Source of the DNA: Gemmatimonadota bacterium | Lineage (GTDB): Bacteria > Gemmatimonadota > Gemmatimonadetes > Longimicrobiales > Gaopeijiaceae | Assembly (NCBI GenBank): GCA_028874995.1 | Contig: JAPPGM010000004.1 | Coordinates: forward strand, 3,925-67,924 | DNA length: 64,000 nucleotides | Reading direction: 5' to 3' | In this document: positions 19,478 through 29,690 of the stretch, one piece after another | Position numbering within the stretch: position 1 is the first letter of the stretch | How the letters are laid out: each line of letters opens with the position of its first letter | Notes under the pieces: generated by a model | Seen by the model: only the letters and a program-made list of their open reading frames with translations | Told to the model about the DNA's origin: nothing | Database searches by the model: none | Translations under genes and position numbers: made by a program

Positions 19478-21226
19478 TCAGTCGGACGGGCGGATGTCCA
19501 CCGCCTTCGCCTCGACCCTGGTCACACCTCTGAAGGTATTCTCCAGGAGCGTGAAGGCCACGTCCACCGGCCGATTTGCGATTGCTTCCAGCGAAACACG
19601 TTCCACGAGGCGAAAACCGATCGCCCCCAGCACTGTGCCGTTCTGGACCATGCGGAACTTGAGGTGGCCGCCGTCCAGTACCCGCGGGGGGTTGGCGAAC
19701 CGGAGCTGCCGCGCCATGAAGACGGGTTCGCGGTTACCCCGGCCGAACGGGCCCGCGTAGCGCATGTAGCGGGTCAGCTCGAGGTCGACCTCGTCCAGGC
19801 CGATCTCGGCGTCCACGTGCAAAACCGGCCGCGGCTGCGCACCCCCGAGGCGCTCGCGGGCAACTGCCTGGAAGGCCTCGCGGAAGGGGGCGATCCGGTC
19901 GCGGCGGATGTCCATTCCGGCGGCCTGGTGGTGGCCCCCGAAGCGATCGAGGTGCTCCGCGCAGGCGGATATGGCCTCGTGGAGATCGAAGGGCGGGATC
20001 GATCGCGCGCTCCCCCGCCCCACTTCCCCGTCCATGGCGATCACCACCGCCGGTCGATGGATGCGCTCCACCACCCGCGACGCCACGATGCCGATCACCC
20101 CCGGGTGCCATCCATCTCCCGCGACCACCACCGCCCGGTCTCTCGCCGGATCGTAGCTCTCGCTGAGCAGGGCCAGTGCCTCCTCGGCGGTCCGCCTCTC
20201 CAGGTCGCGCCGCTCGCCGTTGTTCCGCTCCAGCACACCCGCCAGACGGCCGGCCTCGGCAGGATCGTCGGTAAGCAGCAGGCGGAGCGCCTGCTTCGCG
20301 TCTCCCACCCGCCCCGCCGCATTGATGCGCGGGCCGATCCGGAAGGCAACCGCCTCGGCTTCCAGGGGAGTTCCGGGAGCGATGTCGGCGCTCCTCATCA
20401 GCGCCGCCAGACCGCACCGCCCCGTCCCGGAGAGCACCCGCAGGCCATAGCGCGCCAGGGTGCGGTTCTCGCCCTGCAGCTTCATCTGATCGGCGATCGT
20501 GGCCACCGCCACCAGGTCGAGGTAGTCCCAGGCTTCATCGGCAGGCCGTCCCAGGGCGCGCGCCACGAGCTGGCCGACCTTGAAGGCGACCCCCGCGCCG
20601 CAAAGGTCCTTGTTGGGATAGGCGCACCCCGGGCGGTTGGGATTGACGACCGCCAGTGCGTCGGGAAGGCGCGCCCCGGGCGCATGGTGATCCGTGACGA
20701 TGACGTCCATCCCCGCATCCGCGGCCATACGCACCGGCTCCAGTGCGACGATGCCGCAATCGACGGTTACCAGCGCGGATGCACCCCGGGCCGCGGCGCG
20801 TTCGACACCCGTGCGGGACAGGTCGTAGCCGTGAAGGAACCTGTCCGGGACGATTGGTTCGGCCCTTCCACCGAGTGCTCGGATCCAATGGGTCAGGAGC
20901 GCTGTTCCCGAGATGCCGTCCGCGTCGTAGTCGCCGTGGACCACCACCAGCTCGCCACGTTCGATGGCCCGGACGATGCGCCGCGCGGCCACGTCGGCAC
21001 CCCGCAGGAGAGCGGGATCGTGCAGCGAGGTGAGGAGGGGACGCAGGAAGGATCTCCCCTCTTTCGGCGTTGTGAACCCGCGGACGGCAAGCAGCCGGCA
21101 CAGGGGTGCGGGCAACCGCAGGCTGCGCTCCAGGTTGCGGACCGTGTCCGGATCCGGGGGAGGCCGAAGCTTCCAGACGGGCCGCGCGACGAACGCGGCG
21201 TCGTTGCCGGCGGCCCCGCGATTCAC
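19478..21226 (-). CDS. recJ: Single-stranded-DNA-specific exonuclease RecJ
   Basis: VVVHGDYDADGISGTALLTHWIRALG, VDCGIVAL, DVIVTDHHAPG, FGGHHQAAGMDI. Confidence 0.96.
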   Translation of the reverse strand: MNRGAAGNDAAFVARPVWKLRPPPDPDTVRNLERSLRLPAPLCRLLAVRGFTTPKEGRSFLRPLLTSLHDPALLRGADVAARRIVRAIERGELVVVHGDYDADGISGTALLTHWIRALGGRAEPIVPDRFLHGYDLSRTGVERAAARGASALVTVDCGIVALEPVRMAADAGMDVIVTDHHAPGARLPDALAVVNPNRPGCAYPNKDLCGAGVAFKVGQLVARALGRPADEAWDYLDLVAVATIADQMKLQGENRTLARYGLRVLSGTGRCGLAALMRSADIAPGTPLEAEAVAFRIGPRINAAGRVGDAKQALRLLLTDDPAEAGRLAGVLERNNGERRDLERRTAEEALALLSESYDPARDRAVVVAGDGWHPGVIGIVASRVVERIHRPAVVIAMDGEVGRGSARSIPPFDLHEAISACAEHLDRFGGHHQAAGMDIRRDRIAPFREAFQAVARERLGGAQPRPVLHVDAEIGLDEVDLELTRYMRYAGPFGRGNREPVFMARQLRFANPPRVLDGGHLKFRMVQNGTVLGAIGFRLVERVSLEAIANRPVDVAFTLLENTFRGVTRVEAKAVDIRPSD

Positions 21227-21248
21227 CCTGTGCGGAGTCCCAACGTTC

Positions 21249-22019
21249 TCAGGCGGAGGCTTCGGCCCCGTGCAGCGACGGGGACCCGGACGCGGCGGGC
21301 GACACCGGTGCGGTCACGATGACTCCGCACGCCTCACACCGGACAAGCGGCGCCCGTGTACGAATCTCGTTCTGCAACTGCAGCGGAATCACCGAGAAGC
21401 AGGCGCCACACGCACCGTCCTCGGTCATGGGAGCAACCGCGACCCGGCGCCCTCCCTGCGCCAGATGGTCGTAGGCACGCAGATACCGCGGGTCGATCGC
21501 GGCCGCGAACTCCTCTCGCCGCTTCTCCAGTGCGGCGGCCTCCGCCAATGCCAACTCCCGCTCCGCCACCAGTTCATCCCGGCGGGGCCCGACCGCGGCG
21601 CGCGCCTCCTCCAGCCGCGCTCGCTGGTCCTCGAGGCGCTCCTCGAACCTGGAGATCTGGTCGAGGAGATTGACGACCTCCTGCTCTTCCTGGTCGACGG
21701 CCCGCCGCAACAGCCCCAGTTCGGCCTGTACCGCAGCCTCCTCGCGAACGGTTCTTACCAGGTTCAGCCTCTCCTCCAGGCGGTGCACGCGGGTCCGTTT
21801 CTCCTCGGCCGCCAGCCTCAGGCGCCGCTCCTCGAGGCGCAGGTCGCGGACCCGGTTTTCGGTCACGCCGACATCATCGGCCAGGCGAAGGGCAGGCGCT
21901 TCGACCTCCTCGAGCATGGGATCGTAGGAATCGATGCGGTCGCGAATCTCCCGAGTCTTTCTGTCCATGGTCTGGAGCTCCAGCAGCCGGCTGGAGACCG
22001 GGCCGTCCTCAAGCGTCAC
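21249..22019 (-). CDS. Coiled-coil zinc-ribbon protein (C4-type nucleic-acid-binding, CdsZ-like)
   Basis: Long coiled coil then DGACGACFSVIPLQLQNEIRTRAPLVRCEACGVIV; start GTG overlapping dnaG stop. Confidence 0.85.
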   Translation of the reverse strand: MTLEDGPVSSRLLELQTMDRKTREIRDRIDSYDPMLEEVEAPALRLADDVGVTENRVRDLRLEERRLRLAAEEKRTRVHRLEERLNLVRTVREEAAVQAELGLLRRAVDQEEQEVVNLLDQISRFEERLEDQRARLEEARAAVGPRRDELVAERELALAEAAALEKRREEFAAAIDPRYLRAYDHLAQGGRRVAVAPMTEDGACGACFSVIPLQLQNEIRTRAPLVRCEACGVIVTAPVSPAASGSPSLHGAEASA

Positions 22020-23833
22020 TTTCTGTCTTCTCCCCCCTGTCGTTTTCTTCCCAGGTTCGACAGAACCCTGCCGGACCGGCGCCAATCAACCGGCAAGGCC
22101 TGCCGTTCCTTCATCAATTCTTCCTTATCCCGGATCAGCCTGCGCAGTTCCCCGGTTCCCGAGCGCCGGATCTCCACTTCCAGCGCATCGAGGCGCCGGC
22201 TGATCCGGTTGCCCTCGATCTTCGCCACAGTATCGTCGAAGACCCGGGCCGGATCGGCAAGCGACTCCGGATGCGCCCTCAGTTCCTCGAAGCGTTGCAC
22301 GGCTTCGGGCATGGTCGCTTCCGGCAGGGACACGAGGTCCGGGCTGGCGATCAACGCCTCGAAGATCACACGGTTGACGCCGTCCTCCAAATCCGAGGGG
22401 CCTATGCGCTCTGCGGCCTTCTCGATCCATTCGCGATTATTTACCAGCAGACGAAGCAGGCCCGTTTCCTCTCCCAGACCGCGAAAACGGGGCAAAGGGC
22501 CTGTCGGGGTGGCCGCGGCGCTGCTCCGCCGGGGGGGACGGATCGACGATGTCCCTATCTGTTCCAGCAGCGTCTCCCTCCGCACCCCCGTGAGTTCGGC
22601 CACTCGCGCTACGTAGATGTCGCGCAGCGAAGGGTCGCGTGCCGCCCGCAGGGTGACCAGCAGCTTGTCTCGGGCTCGGATCTTCTTGAGGTTCGACTCG
22701 AAGTAGCCGAGTTCCTCCAGCATGGCGACCTTGCGGTCCATTACGTCGACAGCCTGGGACACGAACCCGCGGATGGCGTCCGCCCCGCCGGAGCGGGCTA
22801 CGGAATCGGGATCTTCTCCATCCGGAAGCGTAACTACCGCCGGGTGCAGCCCCTGTTCCAGCAGCGTGTCCGCAGCCTTGAAGGTCGCCCTCTGGCCCGC
22901 CGGATCGCTGTCGAAGAGCAGGTGCACCTGCGTCGTGTACCGCTTCAGCAGGCGGGCATGCGCTTCGGTCAGTGACGTACCCAGCGGCGCGACCACGTTG
23001 CGGACGTCCACGGCCGCCAGCGAGACCACATCCATGAAGCCCTCGACGACCATCACCGAGGCGTCGCGGCGGATGTGGTTGCGGGCCCAGCCCAGCCCGT
23101 ACAGGACTTCCCCCTTGTGGAAGATCGGGCTCTCCGGCGAGTTGAGGTACTTGGGCGACCCCTTGCCCTCCTTGCCCAGGAGCCGCCCGCCGAAGGCCAG
23201 CACGCGGCCGGAGACCGATTCGATCGGAAACACGATGCGGTTGCGGAAGGCGTCGTACGGTTCACCCCCTTTTTCGCTCTTCTTCAGAAGACCAAGCTCA
23301 AGGAGGATTTCCTGGTCCAGACCGTGTACCGACGCGGCCTCGCGGAAGGCGCCCCAGTCGTCGGGTGCGAATCCCAGCCCGAAGCGCTCGCCAGCCTCGC
23401 GGCCGATTCCCCGCCCTTCCAGATAGGCGCGCGCGGCCCCCCCGCCCTCCCACTCCCACAGTCGCTCCCGGAAGAAGGCGTTGGCGTGCGCGGACGCCTC
23501 GTAGTAGGGACGCCAGGGGTCTTCCCTGCCCCGCCCCCGCCTGACCTCGCGGACATCGACCCCGCTGCGCGCCCCCACGTACTTGACCGCGTCGACGAAG
23601 CTCATCCCCTGATGCTTCATGAGGAAGGAGAATACGTCCCCGGACTCTCCCGACGAGAAGTCGTGGAAGAACGCCTTGGCTGGGATCACATAGAAAGAGG
23701 GCGTCTTCTCCTTCTTGAACGGGCTCAGCCCGCGGAACTCCCTGCCGGCCTTCTTGAGCTGGACGAACTCGCCGATCACCCCGACGATATCGGCCCTCGC
23801 GCGAACCTCCTCGACGACGTCATCCGGAATCAT
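22016..23833 (-). CDS. dnaG: DNA primase
   Basis: IPDDVVEEVRARADIVGVIGEFVQLKKAGREFRGLSPFKKEKTPSFYV, VVEGFMDVVSLAAVDVRNVVAPLGTSLTEAH. Confidence 0.97.
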   Translation of the reverse strand: MIPDDVVEEVRARADIVGVIGEFVQLKKAGREFRGLSPFKKEKTPSFYVIPAKAFFHDFSSGESGDVFSFLMKHQGMSFVDAVKYVGARSGVDVREVRRGRGREDPWRPYYEASAHANAFFRERLWEWEGGGAARAYLEGRGIGREAGERFGLGFAPDDWGAFREAASVHGLDQEILLELGLLKKSEKGGEPYDAFRNRIVFPIESVSGRVLAFGGRLLGKEGKGSPKYLNSPESPIFHKGEVLYGLGWARNHIRRDASVMVVEGFMDVVSLAAVDVRNVVAPLGTSLTEAHARLLKRYTTQVHLLFDSDPAGQRATFKAADTLLEQGLHPAVVTLPDGEDPDSVARSGGADAIRGFVSQAVDVMDRKVAMLEELGYFESNLKKIRARDKLLVTLRAARDPSLRDIYVARVAELTGVRRETLLEQIGTSSIRPPRRSSAAATPTGPLPRFRGLGEETGLLRLLVNNREWIEKAAERIGPSDLEDGVNRVIFEALIASPDLVSLPEATMPEAVQRFEELRAHPESLADPARVFDDTVAKIEGNRISRRLDALEVEIRRSGTGELRRLIRDKEELMKERQALPVDWRRSGRVLSNLGRKRQGGEDRK

Positions 23834-26199
23834 GCCAGCCTCGCCACGGTCACCCCGAAGCCGCCCTCGCCCGGTTTGCCCGCGCGAAACCGCTCCACCC
23901 GCGCGTCGCGTCCAAGCACCACGGCAACCCGTTCGCGCAGGGCTCCCGTCCCCTTGCCGTGAATTACCCGCAGCTCCCGCAGGTCGGCGACGGTGGCCGC
24001 GTCCAGGGCGCGGGAAAGGGCGAGTTCCGCTTCGTCGGCGCGCTGGCCGCGCAGGTCCACCTCGGTGGATGGCGCCTTCCCCGCGTGGGTCCAGAGGGCC
24101 GAACCGGCGGTGCGCGGCGCCGCACCCCCGTCTTGCCGTACTTCTTCTCCATCGCCATCCGGCGCCAGCCAGTCCCTCCCCACTCGCAGCTTCATGCCAC
24201 CCACATTAACGACCACGCGCCCCCCGTCCACCGCCACCACCGTTCCACGGGCGCCCGAGTCGACCATCCGCACGTGGGCGCCCGGCTCCAGGGACGGATC
24301 GCCGGCCGGAGCCGTACGCGGCCGGGTCGGGACCGGATCTTCCAGCTCTCGAGCCGCATCCTCAACCGTGCGGCGCGCCTTGCGAGAGGCCTCGCGCAGC
24401 ACCTCGCCCTCGCGCACCCGCCTCTCAAGACCGGCGATCGCCTCATCAACTCTCGCGCGGGCCTGCAAGAGCATTCGGCGGGCTTCGATCCGGGCCATCG
24501 AGGCGTGCTTCTCCTCGGCCAGGCGTAGCGCCTCCTCGCGCCTCTCCAGCTCCATGCACAGCGCGGCAGTGCGTTGCTGCTCGCCCTCCACGTCGGCCAG
24601 CATCCGCGACAGCCGGCTCTCCTTGCGCTCCAGGGTCTCCAGCAGGTCGTCCAGGCGGGCGTCGGCGTCGTCGCGGTAGGCGTCGGCCCGGTCCAGGAGC
24701 TCATTCGGGAAGCCCAGGCCGCGCGCGATCGCGAGGCCGTAGCTACGCCCCGGACGACCCTTGCTGAACCGGTAGGTGGGCCGGAGACGATCGCCGTCGA
24801 AGTGCAATGATGCGTTCACGATGCGATTGCCGGGCGCCGCGAGGCGCTTGAGTCCGCCCAGGTGCGAGGTCACCACCGCGGTGCATCCGCGTTCGGCGAG
24901 CGTCTCCACCAGGGCGCGCGCCAGGGCCTCTCCCTCCTTCGGGTCGGTACCCGCTCCGGGCTCGTCGATGAGGACGAGCGACCGGGAACCCGCTTTCTCC
25001 AGAATCCGGGCGAGACCCTTCAGGTGGGCGGAGAAGGTCGACAGACTGTCGGCGATGGACTGCCCGTCTCCCGATTCGGCCAGGAAGGAATCGAAGACCG
25101 GAAGCCGGCTCCCGGGTCCCACGGGCGGGATCACCCCCGACTGTGCCAGCGCCGAGACCAGCCCGACCGACCGCAGGAAGACCGTCTTGCCGCCGGTGTT
25201 CGGGCCCGTGACGACCAGCACCCCCTCGCCGGTGCCGAGATCGAGATCGAAGGGGACCGCATCCGCCCCCGCCGCGACCAGCAGCGGGTGCCGCCCGTTC
25301 CGTATGCACAACCGCCCCTCGGCGATTTCGGGAACGCTCCCGTCCCAACGGCTCGCCGCACGGGCGAGCGCGACACGGCGGTCCATCTCGGTGAGCGCCG
25401 CCAGGGAATCTCCCAGGGCTTCCGCGAAGGGGCGGCACCGGTCGCTCAGATCACGCAGCACGCGATGAACCTCCCGCGCCTCGGCCCGCTCGAGCGCCCG
25501 CACCCGGTTCATCATCTCGATGGCCGACGGCGGCTCCACGAAGAGAGTGGCCCCGGAGGACGACTCGTCGTGGACGTACCCGCCCACCGTGCGGCGCCCC
25601 TCCCGGCGCAGAGGGATGACATAGCGCCCCTCCCGGATCGTGACCGACGCCCCCGAGACCCTGTAGCGATCGCTCAATCCATCAAGCAGCTTCTCCAGAT
25701 GCGCCACGACGCGGTTGTGGGCTCCGGCGAGCCCGCCGCGGATACGCGCCAACTCCCGGCTGGCCGTGTCCAGGACGGCGCCGTCCGCGTCCACGGCGCG
25801 GGCGATCGCGGTTTCGAGCTCCGGCCGCGTGACAAGGCGGCCCCGGATCGCCTGGAGCGTCGGCAGGCCGACGGCCCCATCTGCGAGCTGGCCCCTCAGC
25901 GCACCGCCGGCTTGCAGCAGGCCACCGAGTCCGGCCAGCTCGTCCGGCGCCAGGACCGACCCGTCCACATCCAGGCGCCCGATCGCGACCCCGGCCTCCG
26001 GCACGTCCGGGAGCACCCAGTCGTCGCGGGCCGCCAGGAACCGTCGAGCCTCGTCCACCTCCGTCATCCGGTCGCGAACCCGGTCAGGCTTCGACGAGGG
26101 CTGGAGCGCGAGGACCGCCTCCCTCCCTCCGCGGGTCGTCGCAAAGCCGGCGACGTACTCCAGCACCCTTCGGAAGTCGAGGATCCGGAGGGCGTTCAT
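23830..26199 (-). CDS. mutS2: Endonuclease MutS2
   Basis: VVTGPNTGGKTVFLRSVGL Walker A, LVLIDEPGAGTDPKEGEALARAL, C-terminal Smr domain (VDLRGQRADEAE...VIHGKGTGALRE). Confidence 0.96.
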   Translation of the reverse strand: MNALRILDFRRVLEYVAGFATTRGGREAVLALQPSSKPDRVRDRMTEVDEARRFLAARDDWVLPDVPEAGVAIGRLDVDGSVLAPDELAGLGGLLQAGGALRGQLADGAVGLPTLQAIRGRLVTRPELETAIARAVDADGAVLDTASRELARIRGGLAGAHNRVVAHLEKLLDGLSDRYRVSGASVTIREGRYVIPLRREGRRTVGGYVHDESSSGATLFVEPPSAIEMMNRVRALERAEAREVHRVLRDLSDRCRPFAEALGDSLAALTEMDRRVALARAASRWDGSVPEIAEGRLCIRNGRHPLLVAAGADAVPFDLDLGTGEGVLVVTGPNTGGKTVFLRSVGLVSALAQSGVIPPVGPGSRLPVFDSFLAESGDGQSIADSLSTFSAHLKGLARILEKAGSRSLVLIDEPGAGTDPKEGEALARALVETLAERGCTAVVTSHLGGLKRLAAPGNRIVNASLHFDGDRLRPTYRFSKGRPGRSYGLAIARGLGFPNELLDRADAYRDDADARLDDLLETLERKESRLSRMLADVEGEQQRTAALCMELERREEALRLAEEKHASMARIEARRMLLQARARVDEAIAGLERRVREGEVLREASRKARRTVEDAARELEDPVPTRPRTAPAGDPSLEPGAHVRMVDSGARGTVVAVDGGRVVVNVGGMKLRVGRDWLAPDGDGEEVRQDGGAAPRTAGSALWTHAGKAPSTEVDLRGQRADEAELALSRALDAATVADLRELRVIHGKGTGALRERVAVVLGRDARVERFRAGKPGEGGFGVTVARLA

Positions 26200-26642
26200 C
26201 GCTGGCCGCCAAGCTCCTCCCGCACGATCGCCGACGCGGCCCTGCCGTCGAAGCGGCCGCGAATCCTCGGCATCAGCCCGGACATCACCGCCCCCATGTG
26301 ACCCGCACCGGCCGCGATCAATTCCCGCACCATCTCCCGCACCTGCTGCTCGTCCAGTTCGGCCGGGAGGTATGCGCGCAGGATCCTCGCCTGTTTCTCC
26401 TCCCGCGCGGCGAGCTCGGGGCGGCCTCCATCCCTCATCTGGACGGCCGCGTCCAGACGCTGCTTGACCGCCCGGGCCAACACGCCGCGGACGCCGTCGT
26501 CATCGAGGCCGCCACCCGTTTCGATTTCCCGGTTGCGGACCTCGGCCAGCGCGGTGGACAGCACCAGGGTGCGCTCCCGGTCCCTTCCGCGCCTGGCGTC
26601 GTTGAGGTCCGACCGCAAACTGTCCTTGAGTGAAACCCTCAC
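26196..26642 (-). CDS. GatB/YqeY domain-containing protein
   Basis: LKDSLRSDLNDARRGRDRERTLVLSTALAEVRNREIETGG...EEKQARILRAYLPAELDEQQVREMVREL...MGAVMSGLMPRIRGRFDGR. Confidence 0.93.
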   Translation of the reverse strand: MRVSLKDSLRSDLNDARRGRDRERTLVLSTALAEVRNREIETGGGLDDDGVRGVLARAVKQRLDAAVQMRDGGRPELAAREEKQARILRAYLPAELDEQQVREMVRELIAAGAGHMGAVMSGLMPRIRGRFDGRAASAIVREELGGQR

Positions 26643-26891
26643 GGTGTCCTCCGCGCGTCGCGGCTGCCAGGTCTTCCGTCCGGCAACCCATGGTCGGTTG
26701 GACGCCGACGATTCGGACTCACCCCGAACCCGGCATCCTGGAATTTGGGCAATACGGGCCGACGTGGATCAGCGGCACATCACCACCCCCGCCCGCGCGT
26801 CAGCGAAATGTCCCATCCAACCATATCCGCCGCCGCATCGAGCGGGTAGAGTTGCTACCACCCCTCTCCCAGGACCACATCGAGGAATCCC

Positions 26892-27284
26892 ATGTTGAAG
26901 TTGACCGATTGCATCGTGGACATCGTCCGCCGGTGCGGACCGGGCGTCCTTCCGGCAAGGAAGCTCCGAGAGGAGCTCCTGCGCCGCCGCCCAGCCATCA
27001 CGCTGAGTCCGGACAAGCTTCAGCGGGTGGTCGAACAGTCGCACGGCCGTCTGCTTCTCCTGGAGGTGGAGTGGGACGCACTGGAGCACAGGCGGGGCAC
27101 CGTGCCGGTCGAGAGTTGGGTCGTTCTGATGTCCGCGGAGGACGCACCCGACAGTTCGCTACTGGCGGCTTCGCTGTGGCAAAGCCTGTCTGCGCTGGCC
27201 CGGGAAGTCGACACCACATCGAGGATCCAAGTGTGCCGGTGGGCGATCAAGGCCGAGGAGGCACACCGGCTCACCCACCCTTGA
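26892..27284 (+). CDS. Hypothetical protein, possible N-terminal winged-helix
   Basis: 130 aa, strong GC3 codon pattern, MLKLTDCIVDIVRRCGPGVLPARKLREELLRRRPAITLSPDKLQRVVEQSHGRLLLLE; lies in a gap in the minus-strand genes. Confidence 0.6.
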   Translation: MLKLTDCIVDIVRRCGPGVLPARKLREELLRRRPAITLSPDKLQRVVEQSHGRLLLLEVEWDALEHRRGTVPVESWVVLMSAEDAPDSSLLAASLWQSLSALAREVDTTSRIQVCRWAIKAEEAHRLTHP

Positions 27285-27326
27285 GCGGCCTGGACTGCTT
27301 GCGGCGGAAATCTGTCCCCCGGGCTC

Positions 27327-28469
27327 CTACCCCAGCGCTTCCCTGACCCTGGACCAGAAGCCTCTTCGCCTCTCCCGGTCGATCTTTCCGGGAGCGGGGT
27401 CCTCCACCTCGCGCAGCTCGCGGATGAGCCGCGCCTGCTCCGAGTTGAGGCGCTCCGGCACCCACACCGCAAACCGTACGAGGAGGTCGCCGTGGCGGCG
27501 GCCGTTCAGTTCGGGCAGACCCTCTCCCCTCACCCGGATGACCTCCCCACTCTGCACCCCCGCCGGGACCTCCACCTCGGTCGTGTCACCGTCCACGGTC
27601 GGAACCTGCAGGTCGGCTCCCAGCGCGGCCTGGCCGAAGGTGAGGGGGACTTCCACGATCAGGTCGATTCCGTCCCGGGTGAAGCGGTCGTCCCCCGCGA
27701 CTTCGAGGAGTACGATGATGTCGCCGCGGGGACCGCCCCGCGGGCCCACGTTGCCCTCCCCGCGCAGCGTGATGTAGTTCTCCGAAGACACGCCCGCCGG
27801 CACGTTCACCTGGATCTGCCGGTCGGCGCGGGTGCGGCCTTCGCCGTGGCAGCCCTGGCAGTGTTCGGAGATGACCGTGCCCTCGCCGCGGCAGCGGCGG
27901 CACGGCGCCACGCTCACGAACTGTCCGAAGACCGAGCGTTCGACCCGGCGCTCTTCGCCCGAACCCTGACAGTTCGCACACGGGTGTGGACGGGCGCCGT
28001 CCTTCACGCCGGTTCCGCCGCAGCCGTCGCAGGCCTCGAGGACCGCCACCCGCACCTTCCTCGACACACCCCTGCGGACATCGCGGAGGGTGAGAGGGAG
28101 CTTCAGGCGCAACGACTTTCCGCGCATGGGGCGGTTGCCGCCCCGGCGCCCGCCGAAGAGGCTCTCGAATCCCCCGAACCCGCCGAAGTCCCGCATGAAG
28201 ACCTCGAGCGCGTCGGAGAAGTCGAACCCGCCTCCGAAACCCCCCTGACCCCGCAGCCCCTCCTTGCCGTAGCGGTCGTAGCGGGCCCGCTTGGCCGGAT
28301 CCCTCAGGACCTCGTACGCCTCGGTGACCTGCTTGAAACGTTCCTCGGACTCCCTGGATCCTTCGTTGCGATCCGGGTGATGCTCGAGCGCGACCTTGCG
28401 GTACGCCTTCTTGATATCTTCCTGCCCCGCGTCGCGCGGCACCCTGAGCAGTTCGTAGTAGTCGGCCAT
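27327..28469 (-). CDS. dnaJ: Chaperone DnaJ
   Basis: J domain [35 protein letters not shown]; four CxxCxGxG-like zinc repeats. Confidence 0.96.
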   Translation of the reverse strand: MADYYELLRVPRDAGQEDIKKAYRKVALEHHPDRNEGSRESEERFKQVTEAYEVLRDPAKRARYDRYGKEGLRGQGGFGGGFDFSDALEVFMRDFGGFGGFESLFGGRRGGNRPMRGKSLRLKLPLTLRDVRRGVSRKVRVAVLEACDGCGGTGVKDGARPHPCANCQGSGEERRVERSVFGQFVSVAPCRRCRGEGTVISEHCQGCHGEGRTRADRQIQVNVPAGVSSENYITLRGEGNVGPRGGPRGDIIVLLEVAGDDRFTRDGIDLIVEVPLTFGQAALGADLQVPTVDGDTTEVEVPAGVQSGEVIRVRGEGLPELNGRRHGDLLVRFAVWVPERLNSEQARLIRELREVEDPAPGKIDRERRRGFWSRVREALG

Positions 28470-28496
28470 CTTCTTCTATTCCCGGTCGGCGCCCGG

Positions 28497-29555
28497 TCAA
28501 GGCTCCAACATGCTTGTAACCAGTGAGGACGTGTAGTCCACGATCGCGATCACCTTTTCGTAGGGCATACGCGTCGGTCCGATGACGCCCACGACTCCCC
28601 GGAGACCACCGAGCCGGTAGCCCGAGGTGACGAGCGTGAACCCGGCGAGTTCCGGTGCATGCTCGCCTCCTATGGTAACATACGGGCCACCCCCCGCTAC
28701 GCGTTTCCCCAGCACGCGGGCGAGCAGTTCCTTCTGCTCGGTCAGCGCGATCAGGTCCCTGAGGCGTTCGTTGTTGGCGAATTCGGGCTGCCCCGCGATC
28801 GCCGAGGTCTGTCCCAGCACCACCTGGTCCTGCGACGCGGTGCCCGGACCGAAGAACTCGTCGCTCGATTCCACGAAGATGTTGAGGATGTCGCGGGCCG
28901 CCGGATCCTCCACTGCGTCGCGCAGACGCTCCCCGAAGGATCGCCGGATCTCCGCGAAGGTGAGGCCGGCCAGGCGTTCGTTGAGCACCCGTTGCAGCCC
29001 ATTGAGGACATCGGCGGGGACATCACCCGGAAGGTCGACGTAGACGGTGCGCACCATTCCGCTCCGCACGGTCACGATCATGAGCACCTTGCTGGACGAC
29101 ACCCGGATCAGGTCGATCTTCTCCAGGCAGGCGGCGTCGAGACGCGGTACGGAACCGACGCCCAGCTCGTTGACCAGGATTCCCAGTGCGCGGGTGGCGC
29201 TTTGGAGAATCCGCTCCAGCGTCGAGTCTCCCGCCGTGAGCTCACGTTCGATCAGCGACTTCTCGACCTCCGTCAGCGACTCGGGTTTCACCACCTTGTC
29301 CACGAAGAAGCGGTAGGCCATGTCGGTGGGAACCCTGCCCGCGGAGGTATGGGGATGCGACAGGTACCCTTCGTCCTCGAGGTCGGCCATGGTGTTGCGG
29401 ATGGTGGCCGCCGAAACCCCGAAGTTGTATCTCCTGGCCAGGGTGCGGCTTCCGGCCGGCTCGGCCGTCTCCACGTAGGTGCGTACGACCGCCTCGAGAA
29501 CCCCGCGCTCGCGCCCGGTTAGCGGACTGCCCTTTGTGCGCCTTCGCAAAGCCAT
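28497..29555 (-). CDS. hrcA: Heat-inducible transcription repressor HrcA
   Basis: VVRTYVETAEPAGSRTLARRYNFGVSAATIRNTMADLEDEGYLSHPHTSAGRVPTDMAYRFFVD; VGVIGPTRMPYEKVIAIVDYTS. Confidence 0.96.
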   Translation of the reverse strand: MALRRRTKGSPLTGRERGVLEAVVRTYVETAEPAGSRTLARRYNFGVSAATIRNTMADLEDEGYLSHPHTSAGRVPTDMAYRFFVDKVVKPESLTEVEKSLIERELTAGDSTLERILQSATRALGILVNELGVGSVPRLDAACLEKIDLIRVSSSKVLMIVTVRSGMVRTVYVDLPGDVPADVLNGLQRVLNERLAGLTFAEIRRSFGERLRDAVEDPAARDILNIFVESSDEFFGPGTASQDQVVLGQTSAIAGQPEFANNERLRDLIALTEQKELLARVLGKRVAGGGPYVTIGGEHAPELAGFTLVTSGYRLGGLRGVVGVIGPTRMPYEKVIAIVDYTSSLVTSMLEP

Positions 29556-29690
29556 TACCGCATCTTCTCGCTGCCAAGCCAACTGCCTCTTTTCCGACCG
29601 CCGCCGGCCCCACCCCTCACCGTGTCCGTCGCGACCAGGGGTTCCGCCACGGAACGCCATAGTCTGAACTTCCCATTCCACGGCATGCCG

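Noticed and set aside
19457-21322. 621-aa plus-strand ORF antisense to recJ
   Set aside because: Shadow ORF; RecJ motifs are intact on the minus strand.
29556-29690. CIRCE element (TTAGCACTC-N9-GAGTGCTAA) expected near hrcA/dnaJ
   Set aside because: Looked for it upstream of hrcA and dnaJ; no match seen in this window.
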